Positions 1-6,464 of a DNA stretch of 10,009 nucleotides are shown here, one piece after another. Source of the stretch: Sphingomonadales bacterium UBA7473 (GTDB lineage: Bacteria > Pseudomonadota > Alphaproteobacteria > Sphingomonadales > Sphingomonadaceae); NCBI GenBank assembly GCA_002478575.1, contig DLOX01000165.1, forward strand, positions 1,694 through 11,702, read 5' to 3'. Made by a program: the position numbers and the translations under genes. Position 1 is the stretch's first letter. Every line of letters starts with the position of its first letter. Under the pieces are notes generated by a model. It was not told the origin of the DNA, made no database searches, and saw only the letters and a list, made by a program, of their open reading frames with translations.

Positions 1-51
1 ATCTCGTTTACACCGAGAGGGTCAGCGGTTCGAGCCCGTTAGCGCCCACCA
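1..51 (+). tRNA. tRNA-Val (anticodon UAC), 3' part only
   Basis: The window begins at tRNA position 26, so the acceptor 5' strand, D arm and promoter lie to the left. Visible parts are the anticodon stem TCTCG/CGAGA (2-6 and 14-18) closing the seven-base loop TTTACAC with anticodon TAC, the five-base variable region GGGTC, and the T arm AGCGG-TTCGAGC-CCGTT. After these come the 3' acceptor strand AGCGCCC, discriminator A and an encoded CCA ending at 51. Every stem pairs, with one G-T in the T stem, and the 51 bases correspond exactly to positions 26-76. The UAC anticodon reads valine GUA/GUG codons. The 5' acceptor strand cannot be checked here. Confidence 0.95.
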
Positions 52-68
52 TCCTTCCCGATGGACTA

Positions 69-74
69 GAGGAG
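69..74 (+). promoter_or_regulatory. Shine-Dalgarno site for the peroxiredoxin gene
   Basis: GAGGAG lies six bases before the ATG at 81. It decides the start: the in-frame TTG at 75 directly abuts this site and is too close to use it. No promoter-like pair or terminator is evident in the 29 bases between the tRNA CCA end and the ATG, so the gene may be transcribed from the tRNA promoter. Confidence 0.75.
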
Positions 75-80
75 TTGATC

Positions 81-617
81 ATGCGCCTCATCCTTTCTTT
101 TGCACTTTCTTGCCTGTTGGCGTCGGCTTCATCAGCGGCGCTTCGTCCCGGCGCTATGGCCCCCACATTCGATACAAGAGCGGCGATGGCCGGCAAGCCC
201 TTCACCTTTTCTATGGCTGAAGCGCGAAAAAAGGGACCGGTGGTCCTCTACTTCTTCCCAGCCGCCTTCACGCCCGGCTGCACGGTTGAAGCCAATGAAT
301 TTGCCCAAGCCATGCCTCAATTTCGGAAACTTGGCGCAACTGTGATTGGGGCTGCTGGCGATGACATCGAGAAACTAACAAAATTCTCGGTCGAAGAATG
401 CCGCAGCAAATTCCCTGTCGGCGTGGCGACGCCTGCTATTTCCAAAGCTTATGATGTTGCAGTCCCTTTAGCGGGACGAACCAATCGCACATCCTATTTG
501 ATCGCACCCAATGGTCAGATTATTCATGCCCACAGCAATGGTGACTATCGCGGGCATGTGCAGATCATGCTGAAAGCGCTCAAAGACTGGCGCGCCGAGC
601 AGCCAAAAAGGCGCTAG
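81..617 (+). CDS. Exported peroxiredoxin, BCP/PrxQ type (AhpC/TSA family)
   Basis: A 178-residue thiol peroxidase, expected to reduce hydrogen peroxide or organic hydroperoxides with electrons from a thioredoxin-like partner. Residues 1-20 form a Sec-type signal peptide (charged Met-Arg, hydrophobic core, cleavage probably after SASSAA), so the mature enzyme is probably periplasmic. The thioredoxin-fold core carries the peroxidatic motif PAAFTPGCT at residues 60-68, with Thr64 and peroxidatic Cys67. A second mature-region cysteine, Cys107 in SVEECRSK, lies 40 residues later and could be the resolving cysteine of an atypical two-Cys enzyme. The usual BCP resolving cysteine at C+5 is absent (Glu72 there). 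Cys11 lies inside the signal sequence in a poor lipobox, so a lipoprotein is unlikely. The ATG at 81 is preferred over the in-frame TTG at 75 because of GAGGAG spacing. Its TAG stop overlaps the stop of the opposing transporter gene. The family is clear; location and partner are inferred. Confidence 0.9.
   Translation: MRLILSFALSCLLASASSAALRPGAMAPTFDTRAAMAGKPFTFSMAEARKKGPVVLYFFPAAFTPGCTVEANEFAQAMPQFRKLGATVIGAAGDDIEKLTKFSVEECRSKFPVGVATPAISKAYDVAVPLAGRTNRTSYLIAPNGQIIHAHSNGDYRGHVQIMLKALKDWRAEQPKRR
614..617. other. Overlapping convergent stop codons (CTAG)
   Basis: The peroxiredoxin TAG (615-617, + strand) and the transporter TAG (614-616, read on the - strand) share the palindrome CTAG. There is no intergenic DNA for a bidirectional terminator, so each transcript must run into the other gene or stop inside its own coding sequence. 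Confidence 0.9.
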
Positions 618-2020
618 GCCAGTAGCAAGCTTACAAGCCAGACCATCCCTACGATTAATGGGATTCCCGCCACATCTAGAATGAAGCCTGCCTTCAACAT
701 GCGCGGCAATGCGATATGCCCCGTCGCCCATCCGATCGCATTCGGGCCTGTGCCCGATGGCAGCATGAAACCCCAGCTCGCCGCCAAAGCTGCGCTCATG
801 GCAAGCAATGCGGGATCGCCGCCCGTTGCTGCGATCAATCCGCCGACAACGGGAATGACGCCACTTGCCGTCGCGACATTTGACGCGAATTCAGTAATGA
901 CGACCACCATTGCGCAGAGCGCCAAGGCAATGATGAGCGGATGCACATCGGCCAATGGCTGCAAGACAACGCCGAGCCAATCATCGAGGCCTGAAGCGGT
1001 AATCCCCGCCGCCAGCGCCAATCCGCCGCCGAACATCATGATCACGCCCCATGGCGCTCGATCCGCCTCTGACCAATTCAGCAAGGGCCTCCCCGTTCCA
1101 TCTGGAAGAATGAACAGCAAAAGCGCGCCTAAAATGGCGACCGAGCCATCGTCGATCATCCCTTTCGGCAAAAGATCTCCGAAAAGCGGTAGGATCACCC
1201 AGCCTGCAACAACCGCAAGCACGAGCGGAACGAGCCGCTTTTCAGCAAGGCTCCATGGTCCAGGTTCGCCAATCGACGCCCGTGCGGCGACTGCATCAAA
1301 ACTCTGATCAGCAACTTTCTGAACGGACATGAGCACCACCCAGCAGAGCGGAATGGCAATAAACACAATCGGCAATCCAAAGCTGAGCCAAGTGACAAAA
1401 TCGATTTCGTAGCCGACGCTCTTCTCAATCAACGCCGCCGCAATCGCATTGGTCGGCGAACCCACCAAGGTCCCCAATCCGCCGATGGTGGCCGCAAAGG
1501 CAATGCCCATCGGCAACGCCCCGGCAATGCCATTGGTTTCTCCAGCAGGCGTTTGATTGGCGATCAAGATGGCCACAGCAATCGGCATCATGATCAGCGC
1601 CGTTGCCGTGTTGGACACGATCATGGAGATTAAAGCCGTCGCAACCATGAAAGCCAGTAGGAGCGATCCCGGCGTCCCGCTGGATCGACCTAGAATCGCC
1701 AGCGCCAACCGTCGGTGAAGGCCCGTTCGTTCAATGGCGAGTGCAATGAAGGCACCGCCCAAAACCAAAAAGAGAATCGGTGAATAATAGGCAGCCGCGA
1801 CTTTCCCCGTTTCCATGACGCCAAGCAAAGGCAGCAAGAGGAAAGGGAGCAAAGCCGTTGCAGTGAGCGGCAAGGCTTCCGTCATCCACCAAATGGCCAT
1901 CAGCAGCGTCAAAGCAGCTGTTCGCCAAGCAAGCAAAGGCATGCCCTCCGGCGCAGGCAGTATCAGCATCAAGACGAACAGCGCCAATCCGCCCCATAGG
2001 CCCGCCCGCTCTGCCGTCAT
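614..2020 (-). CDS. DASS/SLC13-family anion (dicarboxylate/sulfate-type) transporter
   Basis: A 468-residue polytopic inner-membrane protein, typical in length for divalent anion:Na+ symporters (VcINDY, SLC13), which import di- or tricarboxylates or sulfate. The inverted-repeat signature is present. The first half has SNT at residues 136-138 (MIVSNTATALIMMP) and the hairpin motif GSPTNAI at 187-193. The second half has TEFASNVATAS with the paired motif at 380-382, followed by GTGPNAI at 423-429. The second motif reads SNV where SNT is usual, a change in the substrate/cation site that may alter specificity. The N-terminal MTEALPLTATALLP segment (46-59) is also typical. The ATG overlaps the pgeF stop (ATGA), with AAGG just upstream, so translation is probably coupled to pgeF. 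It is the last gene of the lgt cluster, and I see no functional link to its neighbours. Family assignment is strong; the substrate is unknown. Confidence 0.9.
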   Translation of the reverse strand: MTAERAGLWGGLALFVLMLILPAPEGMPLLAWRTAALTLLMAIWWMTEALPLTATALLPFLLLPLLGVMETGKVAAAYYSPILFLVLGGAFIALAIERTGLHRRLALAILGRSSGTPGSLLLAFMVATALISMIVSNTATALIMMPIAVAILIANQTPAGETNGIAGALPMGIAFAATIGGLGTLVGSPTNAIAAALIEKSVGYEIDFVTWLSFGLPIVFIAIPLCWVVLMSVQKVADQSFDAVAARASIGEPGPWSLAEKRLVPLVLAVVAGWVILPLFGDLLPKGMIDDGSVAILGALLLFILPDGTGRPLLNWSEADRAPWGVIMMFGGGLALAAGITASGLDDWLGVVLQPLADVHPLIIALALCAMVVVITEFASNVATASGVIPVVGGLIAATGGDPALLAMSAALAASWGFMLPSGTGPNAIGWATGHIALPRMLKAGFILDVAGIPLIVGMVWLVSLLLA

Positions 2021-2784
2021 GACCTTAGCCCAATCAAAGAGATTTGCCGCCCATAGTCAGCTTCGCCGCGATGCGTCATCCGACGATAGCTGAAGAATCG
2101 CTGCTCGTCCGCATAGGTATCCAAGCCCAAAGCTGTAATCTGCCTAACGCCGGCTGATGCCAGACGCGACACCACATAGCCTTCCAAATCAAACTGATGA
2201 TGCCCCGGTTTGCTCGCCGAAAAGAAACGCTCATTGGCAGGATCATCAGACTCAAACCGCTGTGCAAAAGCATCATCGACTTCATAAGAAGCCCGCGCAA
2301 TGCAGGGGCCAATCGCTGCGGCAATCCGGGATCGATCAGCTCCCAGCTTTTCCATGCCCGCCAAGGTAGAATCCGTGACGCCTGCCAAGGCGCCTTTCCA
2401 ACCTGCATGAGCGGCACCAATCACGCCGGCCTCAACGTCCGCAAACAGCACCGGCGCACAATCGGCGGTCAGGATTCCGAGCAACTGCCCGGGACGGTTG
2501 GTGACCAGTGCGTCTCCGCGCGGGCGATCTCCCGCAAGGCCCTCGTCCACAATATGCACATCGGCGGAGTGGATCTGATAAAGCGTGCACAGCGACGCAC
2601 CTGGTAAGACCGCACCAATCGCGCGGCGTCGATTCTCCTCATACTGAGCATTTTCGCCGTTCAAGCTTCGGCCAAGGTCGAGGCTCGCGAAAACCCCTTC
2701 AGATGCGCCGCCGCGCCTTCCCAGAAAGCCATGCGCCACGCCCTTCAGCGCATCGGCTTGGAAAAGGTCGATGGCTTCGCTCAT
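2017..2784 (-). CDS. pgeF: PgeF/YfiH-type laccase-domain protein (peptidoglycan editing factor or purine nucleoside phosphorylase)
   Basis: A 255-residue Cu-oxidase_4/DUF152 protein. Characterised relatives act as purine nucleoside phosphorylase/adenosine deaminase (LACC1/FAMIN type), and E. coli YfiH has been linked to removal of wrongly incorporated serine from peptidoglycan precursors. The zinc-binding triad is intact: His72 in YQIHS, Cys109 in LTADCAPV and His126 in AAHAGWKG. The family motif IGPCI (158-162) and the C-terminal tyrosine/arginine-rich segment around FFSYRRMTHRGEADYGRQ are also present. The frame opens further to a TTG at 2811, but the ATG at 2784 overlaps the stop of the upstream methyltransferase as ATGA and begins where family members begin. 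There is no good Shine-Dalgarno site, consistent with reinitiation after the upstream gene. It is third in the lgt cluster, and this order after lgt and the methyltransferase is common in alphaproteobacteria. Family is near certain; the physiological reaction is less so. Confidence 0.92.
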   Translation of the reverse strand: MSEAIDLFQADALKGVAHGFLGRRGGASEGVFASLDLGRSLNGENAQYEENRRRAIGAVLPGASLCTLYQIHSADVHIVDEGLAGDRPRGDALVTNRPGQLLGILTADCAPVLFADVEAGVIGAAHAGWKGALAGVTDSTLAGMEKLGADRSRIAAAIGPCIARASYEVDDAFAQRFESDDPANERFFSASKPGHHQFDLEGYVVSRLASAGVRQITALGLDTYADEQRFFSYRRMTHRGEADYGRQISLIGLRS

Positions 2785-3830
2785 ACCGCGAAACCGGCGG
2801 GGATTGGCCAATCGCCCGATGAGGCCGCCATCACGCGAAACAGGCGGCCCATTTGCTCAGGTGAAGATAAGCGCTCGCTGCCCGTCTTTAGTTCGGCGGC
2901 TTTCTCAGGATGTGCCAGTGCCAAAGCCTCTGTCCGCTCAGCCAAACCAAGCCGACCAAGCCATTCGCCCTGATCTATCGCGCCATGAACCGCCAAGCCG
3001 CACAGCTCGGCCATGGCCGCAAGCGTCGTGAAATCGACATGAGCCGTCAGATCGCGCTCGCCCGGATCCTCCAGAGGATCGGCAAAGCGATGTTGATACA
3101 AGGCCTGCAGCGTGTCACCCAGTGCAGGGCCTGCATAGCCATAGTCGATGATCAGGATTGTGCCGCCTTGCTCGCCAATCCGCTGGCATAATTGCCGCAT
3201 CATATCGACGGCATCGGGGCAGGACTCGATCACACTTTCTTCCGGCGCATCTCTGAATTGATCAGGGATGATCGCAAGCGGCACCAACGGGCCCTCAACA
3301 AAGCCAAACCGTCCATCTTCCGCACCAATCCGCCGCTGTCGCCATCCATCTTTGCATCGGATAATTTGCTGGATCGCAAGCGCGTCAAAAAATTCATTGG
3401 CAATGATCAATAGAGGCGCATCAGTTGGTAAACTCGCCACATCCGCATGCCATTCAGCTTGCGGCACGCGTTGCGCTTGCACGGCTTGGAGCAAGGGGCT
3501 GGTCTCCACCAAATGCACCTCTGGTAACCAACCCACCGACGCCATCGCCCTAAGGGCGTCTGCAGACAGCGTCCCTCGGCCCGGCCCAAGCTCCACAAAA
3601 TGCGTAAGCCTTCGCCCACTCCTGATCCACAGGTCGGCCAAACAAAGCCCAACCAGTTCTCCAAAAATCTGGCTGATCTCTGGCGCAGTCGTAAAATCGC
3701 CTTTCACTCCAAAGGGATCGCGCGTCGCATAATAGTGAGCATTGGCCGCCGCCATATATTTGGCGACGGAGATGGGCCCGGCCTCAGCAATAGCAGCGGC
3801 CAGCTGGTCAGACAGCCGCGCCTCGCTCAT
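2781..3830 (-). CDS. MidA/NDUFAF7-family class I SAM-dependent methyltransferase
   Basis: A 349-residue protein of the DUF185 family. Its mitochondrial member NDUFAF7 dimethylates an arginine of the complex I subunit NDUFS2, so a role in complex I assembly is possible here but is inferred. Family landmarks appear in order: GDFTTAPEISQIFGE at 44-58, the SAM-binding motif FVELGPGRGTLSAD at 78-91, HLVETSP at 106-112 (acidic ribose-binding position), ANEFFDAL at 144-151, IIDYGYAG at 227-234, and DLTAHVDF at 260-267. Length matches the family. The ATG overlaps the lgt stop (ATGA) and its own TGA overlaps the pgeF ATG, so it is translationally sandwiched in the operon. Nuo genes are not in the window, so the neighbourhood neither supports nor excludes the complex I role. 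Confidence 0.9.
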   Translation of the reverse strand: MSEARLSDQLAAAIAEAGPISVAKYMAAANAHYYATRDPFGVKGDFTTAPEISQIFGELVGLCLADLWIRSGRRLTHFVELGPGRGTLSADALRAMASVGWLPEVHLVETSPLLQAVQAQRVPQAEWHADVASLPTDAPLLIIANEFFDALAIQQIIRCKDGWRQRRIGAEDGRFGFVEGPLVPLAIIPDQFRDAPEESVIESCPDAVDMMRQLCQRIGEQGGTILIIDYGYAGPALGDTLQALYQHRFADPLEDPGERDLTAHVDFTTLAAMAELCGLAVHGAIDQGEWLGRLGLAERTEALALAHPEKAAELKTGSERLSSPEQMGRLFRVMAASSGDWPIPAGFAV

Positions 3831-4687
3831 GCGACGCTATTGCCGCCCGCAATCGGCTCTACGCGCTGCCGCCGTCCCTTGGCTGTGAAGAAAAAATAAG
3901 CACCGACCAAGATCATTGGAATCGACAGAAGCTGGCCCATCGACAGCCCCAGCAATCCTTCGACACCCGCATCTGGCTCGCGAAACACTTCCAGCCCCAG
4001 CCGGAAAATTCCCATGAGCATCGTAAATGCGCCAACCAAGCGCCCCGGTTCATAGCGAGCCTGCGTTTTGTAGAACATCCACCACATAATGGCGGCCAAC
4101 AAGAGCCCCTCCAAAGCCGCTTGATAAAGCTGGCTTGGGTGCCGCGTCACCATATCTCCAGCGGCAGGGAAGATCATCGCCCAAGACACGTCGCTTGGCT
4201 TCCCCCACAGCTCTCCGTTGATGAAATTCGCGATCCGCCCGAAAAGGTGGCCAACCGGATAAACGACCGCCACATAATCATGAACGCGCAGCCATTGCAG
4301 GCCTTCTTTCCTTACCATCCAAAGGATCGCAATAACCACGCCTAAGACGCCGCCATGGAAGGACATGCCGCCTTCCCAAAGCTTGAACACTTCCAGGGGC
4401 GTCAGGAAAATCTCGGGCTTGTAGAAAAGGCAATAGCCAAGCCGACCGCCCAAAATGATGCCAAGCGTGGCATAAAAGATGAAATCGTCGACGTGACGCT
4501 TCGCCATTGGCGCGCCCGGTGCAGCAACCAATTTGGCGAGATACCACCATCCAAAGATGATGCCGCCAATATAGGCCAAGCTATACCAACGGATCTTCAG
4601 TGGCCCCAATTCAACGAGCACGGGATCAAGCCCAAAGTCAGCCCAATTCAGGGGCGCGGCAACATTTGCTATCAAAGTCAGGATCAA
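3827..4687 (-). CDS. lgt: Prolipoprotein diacylglyceryl transferase
   Basis: This inner-membrane enzyme moves a diacylglyceryl group from phosphatidylglycerol to the lipobox cysteine of prelipoproteins, the first step of lipoprotein maturation. With the start chosen here it has 286 residues, a normal length. Signature segments are IRWYSLAYIGG (32-42), the catalytic-region HGG at 111-113, the Lgt signature GHLFGRIANFINGELWG (146-162, with Arg151 and Glu159 matching the essential E. coli Arg143 and Glu151), RHPSQLYQA (182-190) and FREPDAG (235-241). About seven hydrophobic segments are visible. The frame stays open to an ATG at 4840, but the extra 51 residues are not Lgt-like and would overlap the divergent synthetase gene. 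I prefer the TTG at 4687, which has GGGGA six bases upstream (4694-4698) and gives the usual N terminus. TTG at 4675 is an alternative. It is the first gene of the minus-strand operon; function is very sure, the start moderately so. Confidence 0.93.
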   Translation of the reverse strand: MILTLIANVAAPLNWADFGLDPVLVELGPLKIRWYSLAYIGGIIFGWWYLAKLVAAPGAPMAKRHVDDFIFYATLGIILGGRLGYCLFYKPEIFLTPLEVFKLWEGGMSFHGGVLGVVIAILWMVRKEGLQWLRVHDYVAVVYPVGHLFGRIANFINGELWGKPSDVSWAMIFPAAGDMVTRHPSQLYQAALEGLLLAAIMWWMFYKTQARYEPGRLVGAFTMLMGIFRLGLEVFREPDAGVEGLLGLSMGQLLSIPMILVGAYFFFTAKGRRQRVEPIAGGNSVA

Positions 4688-4713
4688 GGCTTTTCCCCGA
4701 GACGTTTGCCCCC

Positions 4714-4741
4714 CATATAGCCAGAAGGGCGATAAGACCAA
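4714..4741 (-). promoter_or_regulatory. Possible sigma70-type promoter for the lgt operon
   Basis: On the minus strand, TTGGTC (4736-4741) and TATATG (4714-4719) are separated by 16 bases, about 26 bases before the proposed lgt start. Matches to the consensus are partial (three and four of six). It lies in the only divergent gap of the window, where a promoter must exist for each direction. This is a weak call from position plus partial consensus. For the opposite direction I see no convincing pair inside the gap. Confidence 0.25.
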
Positions 4742-4747
4742 GGAGAG
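4741..4747 (+). promoter_or_regulatory. Shine-Dalgarno site for the acyl-CoA synthetase
   Basis: AGGAGAG ends seven bases before the ATG at 4755. It supports this start over the in-frame ATG pair at 4818 and 4821, which has no purine-rich sequence at the right distance. Confidence 0.7.
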
Positions 4748-4754
4748 ATTCGCA

Positions 4755-6464
4755 ATGCCATCGGCGTTGGATATTCGTATCAGGGAAACGACAGCAGCTT
4801 TGACTGCACCTGGCCAAATGATGGCCACCACCACCATCAACCAATATGGCGTTGATTTGCCGATGATCGCTGCGGCCCCGCCCAGCCTCTCTGGCTATTT
4901 TGCCTATTTTTGCATGCAGCATGCTGCGACTGAGTTTATCATTTCGGGCGAAGAGCGGCTGACTTTTGGTCAGACGTACGCCGCCGCACGCAAGCTCGCT
5001 GGGGCTTTGGTCGCAGATCATGGCGTTAAAAAGGGCGATCGCGTCGGAATCGCGATGCGCAACGCACCAAGCTGGATCGTGCTTTACATGGCAACTTTGA
5101 TGGCAGGGGGCGTCGCCACTTTGCTCAACGGCTGGTGGCAGGGATCGGAATTGGCGGCTGGGATTGAAGATGTTGAATGCAGCTTGGTCTTTGTCGATGG
5201 ACCACGTGCGAAACGCTTGGCCGATCATGGCTATGCTGGGCCCGCCAAGATTGTGACCTTGGATATCGCAAAGCCACTCAATGAAGCGCTAGCGCCCCTT
5301 ATGGGCGGTTCAGGTGACGAAAATACGCTCATGCCTGACATCACCGGCGATGATATTGCGACGATCCTTTTCACCTCGGGATCTACGGGCAAGTCCAAAG
5401 GCGCATTCCACACCCACCGCTCTGTCGTCCAAGGCTCCTTCAGCTATATCCTCCAAGCCTTGATGCTGCTGACGATTGCGACGCAAGATGGGCTGGTCGG
5501 CCCCAATCCGCCTCAGCCAACGCTTTTGCTGTCCGTGCCCCTGTTCCATGTTACGGGTGAAGTTCCGATGATGTTGGTGAGCTTTGCGCTGGGTCGCCGC
5601 ATCGTGATGATGCCCAAGTGGGACGTCGTCCATGCCATGGAACTGATCGAGAAGGAAAAGGTCACAAGCTTCACAGGCGTGCCTCTGATGAGCTTTGAGA
5701 TCATGACGCACCCTGATCGCAAGAAATATGATCTGTCGACCCTGCAAAGCTTGGCGGGTGGCGGCGCCCCGCGTCCGGTTGAGCATGTGAAGCGCTTGAT
5801 GGATGAATTCCCAACTTCACCTCCCGCGATCGGCTATGGCCTGACTGAGACCAATGGCGTTGGCGCCGGCAACATCATGTCCAACTATCTCGCTAAACCC
5901 AATAGCACAGGCCTTGCCTCTAAGCCGTTGGTCGAGATTGCGATTCTTGATGATGACGGCAATCCAATGCCGCAAGGTCAACGCGGCGAAATCTGCATTC
6001 GCTCAGTCGCCAATTTCAGTGGATATTGGAATAATCCCGAAGCTTCTGCCGCCTGCATGACAAGCGATGGCTTCTTCCGGACGGGCGATCTCGGTTATCT
6101 CGACGAAGATGATTATATTTTCATCGTGGATCGCAAGAAGGACATCATCATTCGTGGTGGTGAGAATATCAGCTGCCAAGAAGTTGAAGCGGCCCTTTAC
6201 GAACATCCCGCCGTTGCTGAAGCCTGTGTCTTTGGCCTGCCTGATGAGCGCTTGGGCGAAGTGCCAGGCGCTGTCGTCCATCTTCATCCCGGCATGAATA
6301 CGGATAATGAAGAACTCCGCGCCCATGTGAGGGATAAGTTGGCGGCCTTCAACACGCCCGAAAAGGTGTGGATTGAGGCTGACCCTCTCCCGCGTCTTGG
6401 CACTGAAAAGCTCGACAAAGTGGGCCTTCGCAAGAAATATCAAGCTGAATGGGCGGCGCGTTGA
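4755..6464 (+). CDS. Acyl-CoA synthetase, class I adenylate-forming (AMP-binding) family
   Basis: A 569-residue cytoplasmic ligase that would activate a carboxylic acid with ATP and join it to CoA. Core motifs appear in order: the phosphate-binding loop FTSGSTGKSKG at 206-216, PLFHVTG at 262-268, GGGAPRP at 335-341, YGLTETNG at 361-368, RTGDLGYLDEDDYIFIVDR with Asp445 and the hinge region near Asp459-Arg460, and RGGENISCQEVEAAL at 467-481. The C-terminal motif PRLGTEK (546-552) keeps the catalytic lysine, Lys552, but has Glu where the usual A10 consensus (P...TGK) has Gly. The N-terminal ALTAPGQ segment (15-21) recalls an extension found in a subset of bacterial acyl-CoA synthetases, which with AGGAGAG upstream supports the ATG at 4755. 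Its stop lies inside the next gene, so the two are almost certainly co-expressed. The substrate (fatty, aromatic or cyclic acid) is not deducible. Confidence 0.92.
   Translation: MPSALDIRIRETTAALTAPGQMMATTTINQYGVDLPMIAAAPPSLSGYFAYFCMQHAATEFIISGEERLTFGQTYAAARKLAGALVADHGVKKGDRVGIAMRNAPSWIVLYMATLMAGGVATLLNGWWQGSELAAGIEDVECSLVFVDGPRAKRLADHGYAGPAKIVTLDIAKPLNEALAPLMGGSGDENTLMPDITGDDIATILFTSGSTGKSKGAFHTHRSVVQGSFSYILQALMLLTIATQDGLVGPNPPQPTLLLSVPLFHVTGEVPMMLVSFALGRRIVMMPKWDVVHAMELIEKEKVTSFTGVPLMSFEIMTHPDRKKYDLSTLQSLAGGGAPRPVEHVKRLMDEFPTSPPAIGYGLTETNGVGAGNIMSNYLAKPNSTGLASKPLVEIAILDDDGNPMPQGQRGEICIRSVANFSGYWNNPEASAACMTSDGFFRTGDLGYLDEDDYIFIVDRKKDIIIRGGENISCQEVEAALYEHPAVAEACVFGLPDERLGEVPGAVVHLHPGMNTDNEELRAHVRDKLAAFNTPEKVWIEADPLPRLGTEKLDKVGLRKKYQAEWAAR

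Noticed and set aside
1..51. tRNA 3' end as a phage or island attachment site
   Set aside because: No integrase gene and no repeated copy of the tRNA end were seen in the window; the DNA following it is ordinary core sequence.
681..1307. A 208-codon plus-strand open frame inside the transporter gene
   Set aside because: It is the antisense of a clearly coding DASS gene, its composition is low complexity (Ala, Ser, Pro rich), it has no family resemblance and no convincing ribosome site.
2785..2811. Longer pgeF reading from a TTG at 2811
   Set aside because: The ATG at 2784 forms an ATGA junction identical to its neighbours and matches the family N terminus; the extra nine residues only mirror upstream coding sequence.
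4747..4751. A GANTC (GATTC) site in the divergent gap as a CcrM/GcrA control element
   Set aside because: A GANTC is expected by chance about every 256 bases, and a single site without promoter mapping is no evidence of cell-cycle control.
4638..5228. A 196-codon minus-strand frame spanning the lgt-synthetase gap
   Set aside because: It overlaps both a real lgt 5' end and the synthetase in antisense, and the translation shows no recognisable motif or plausible protein composition.
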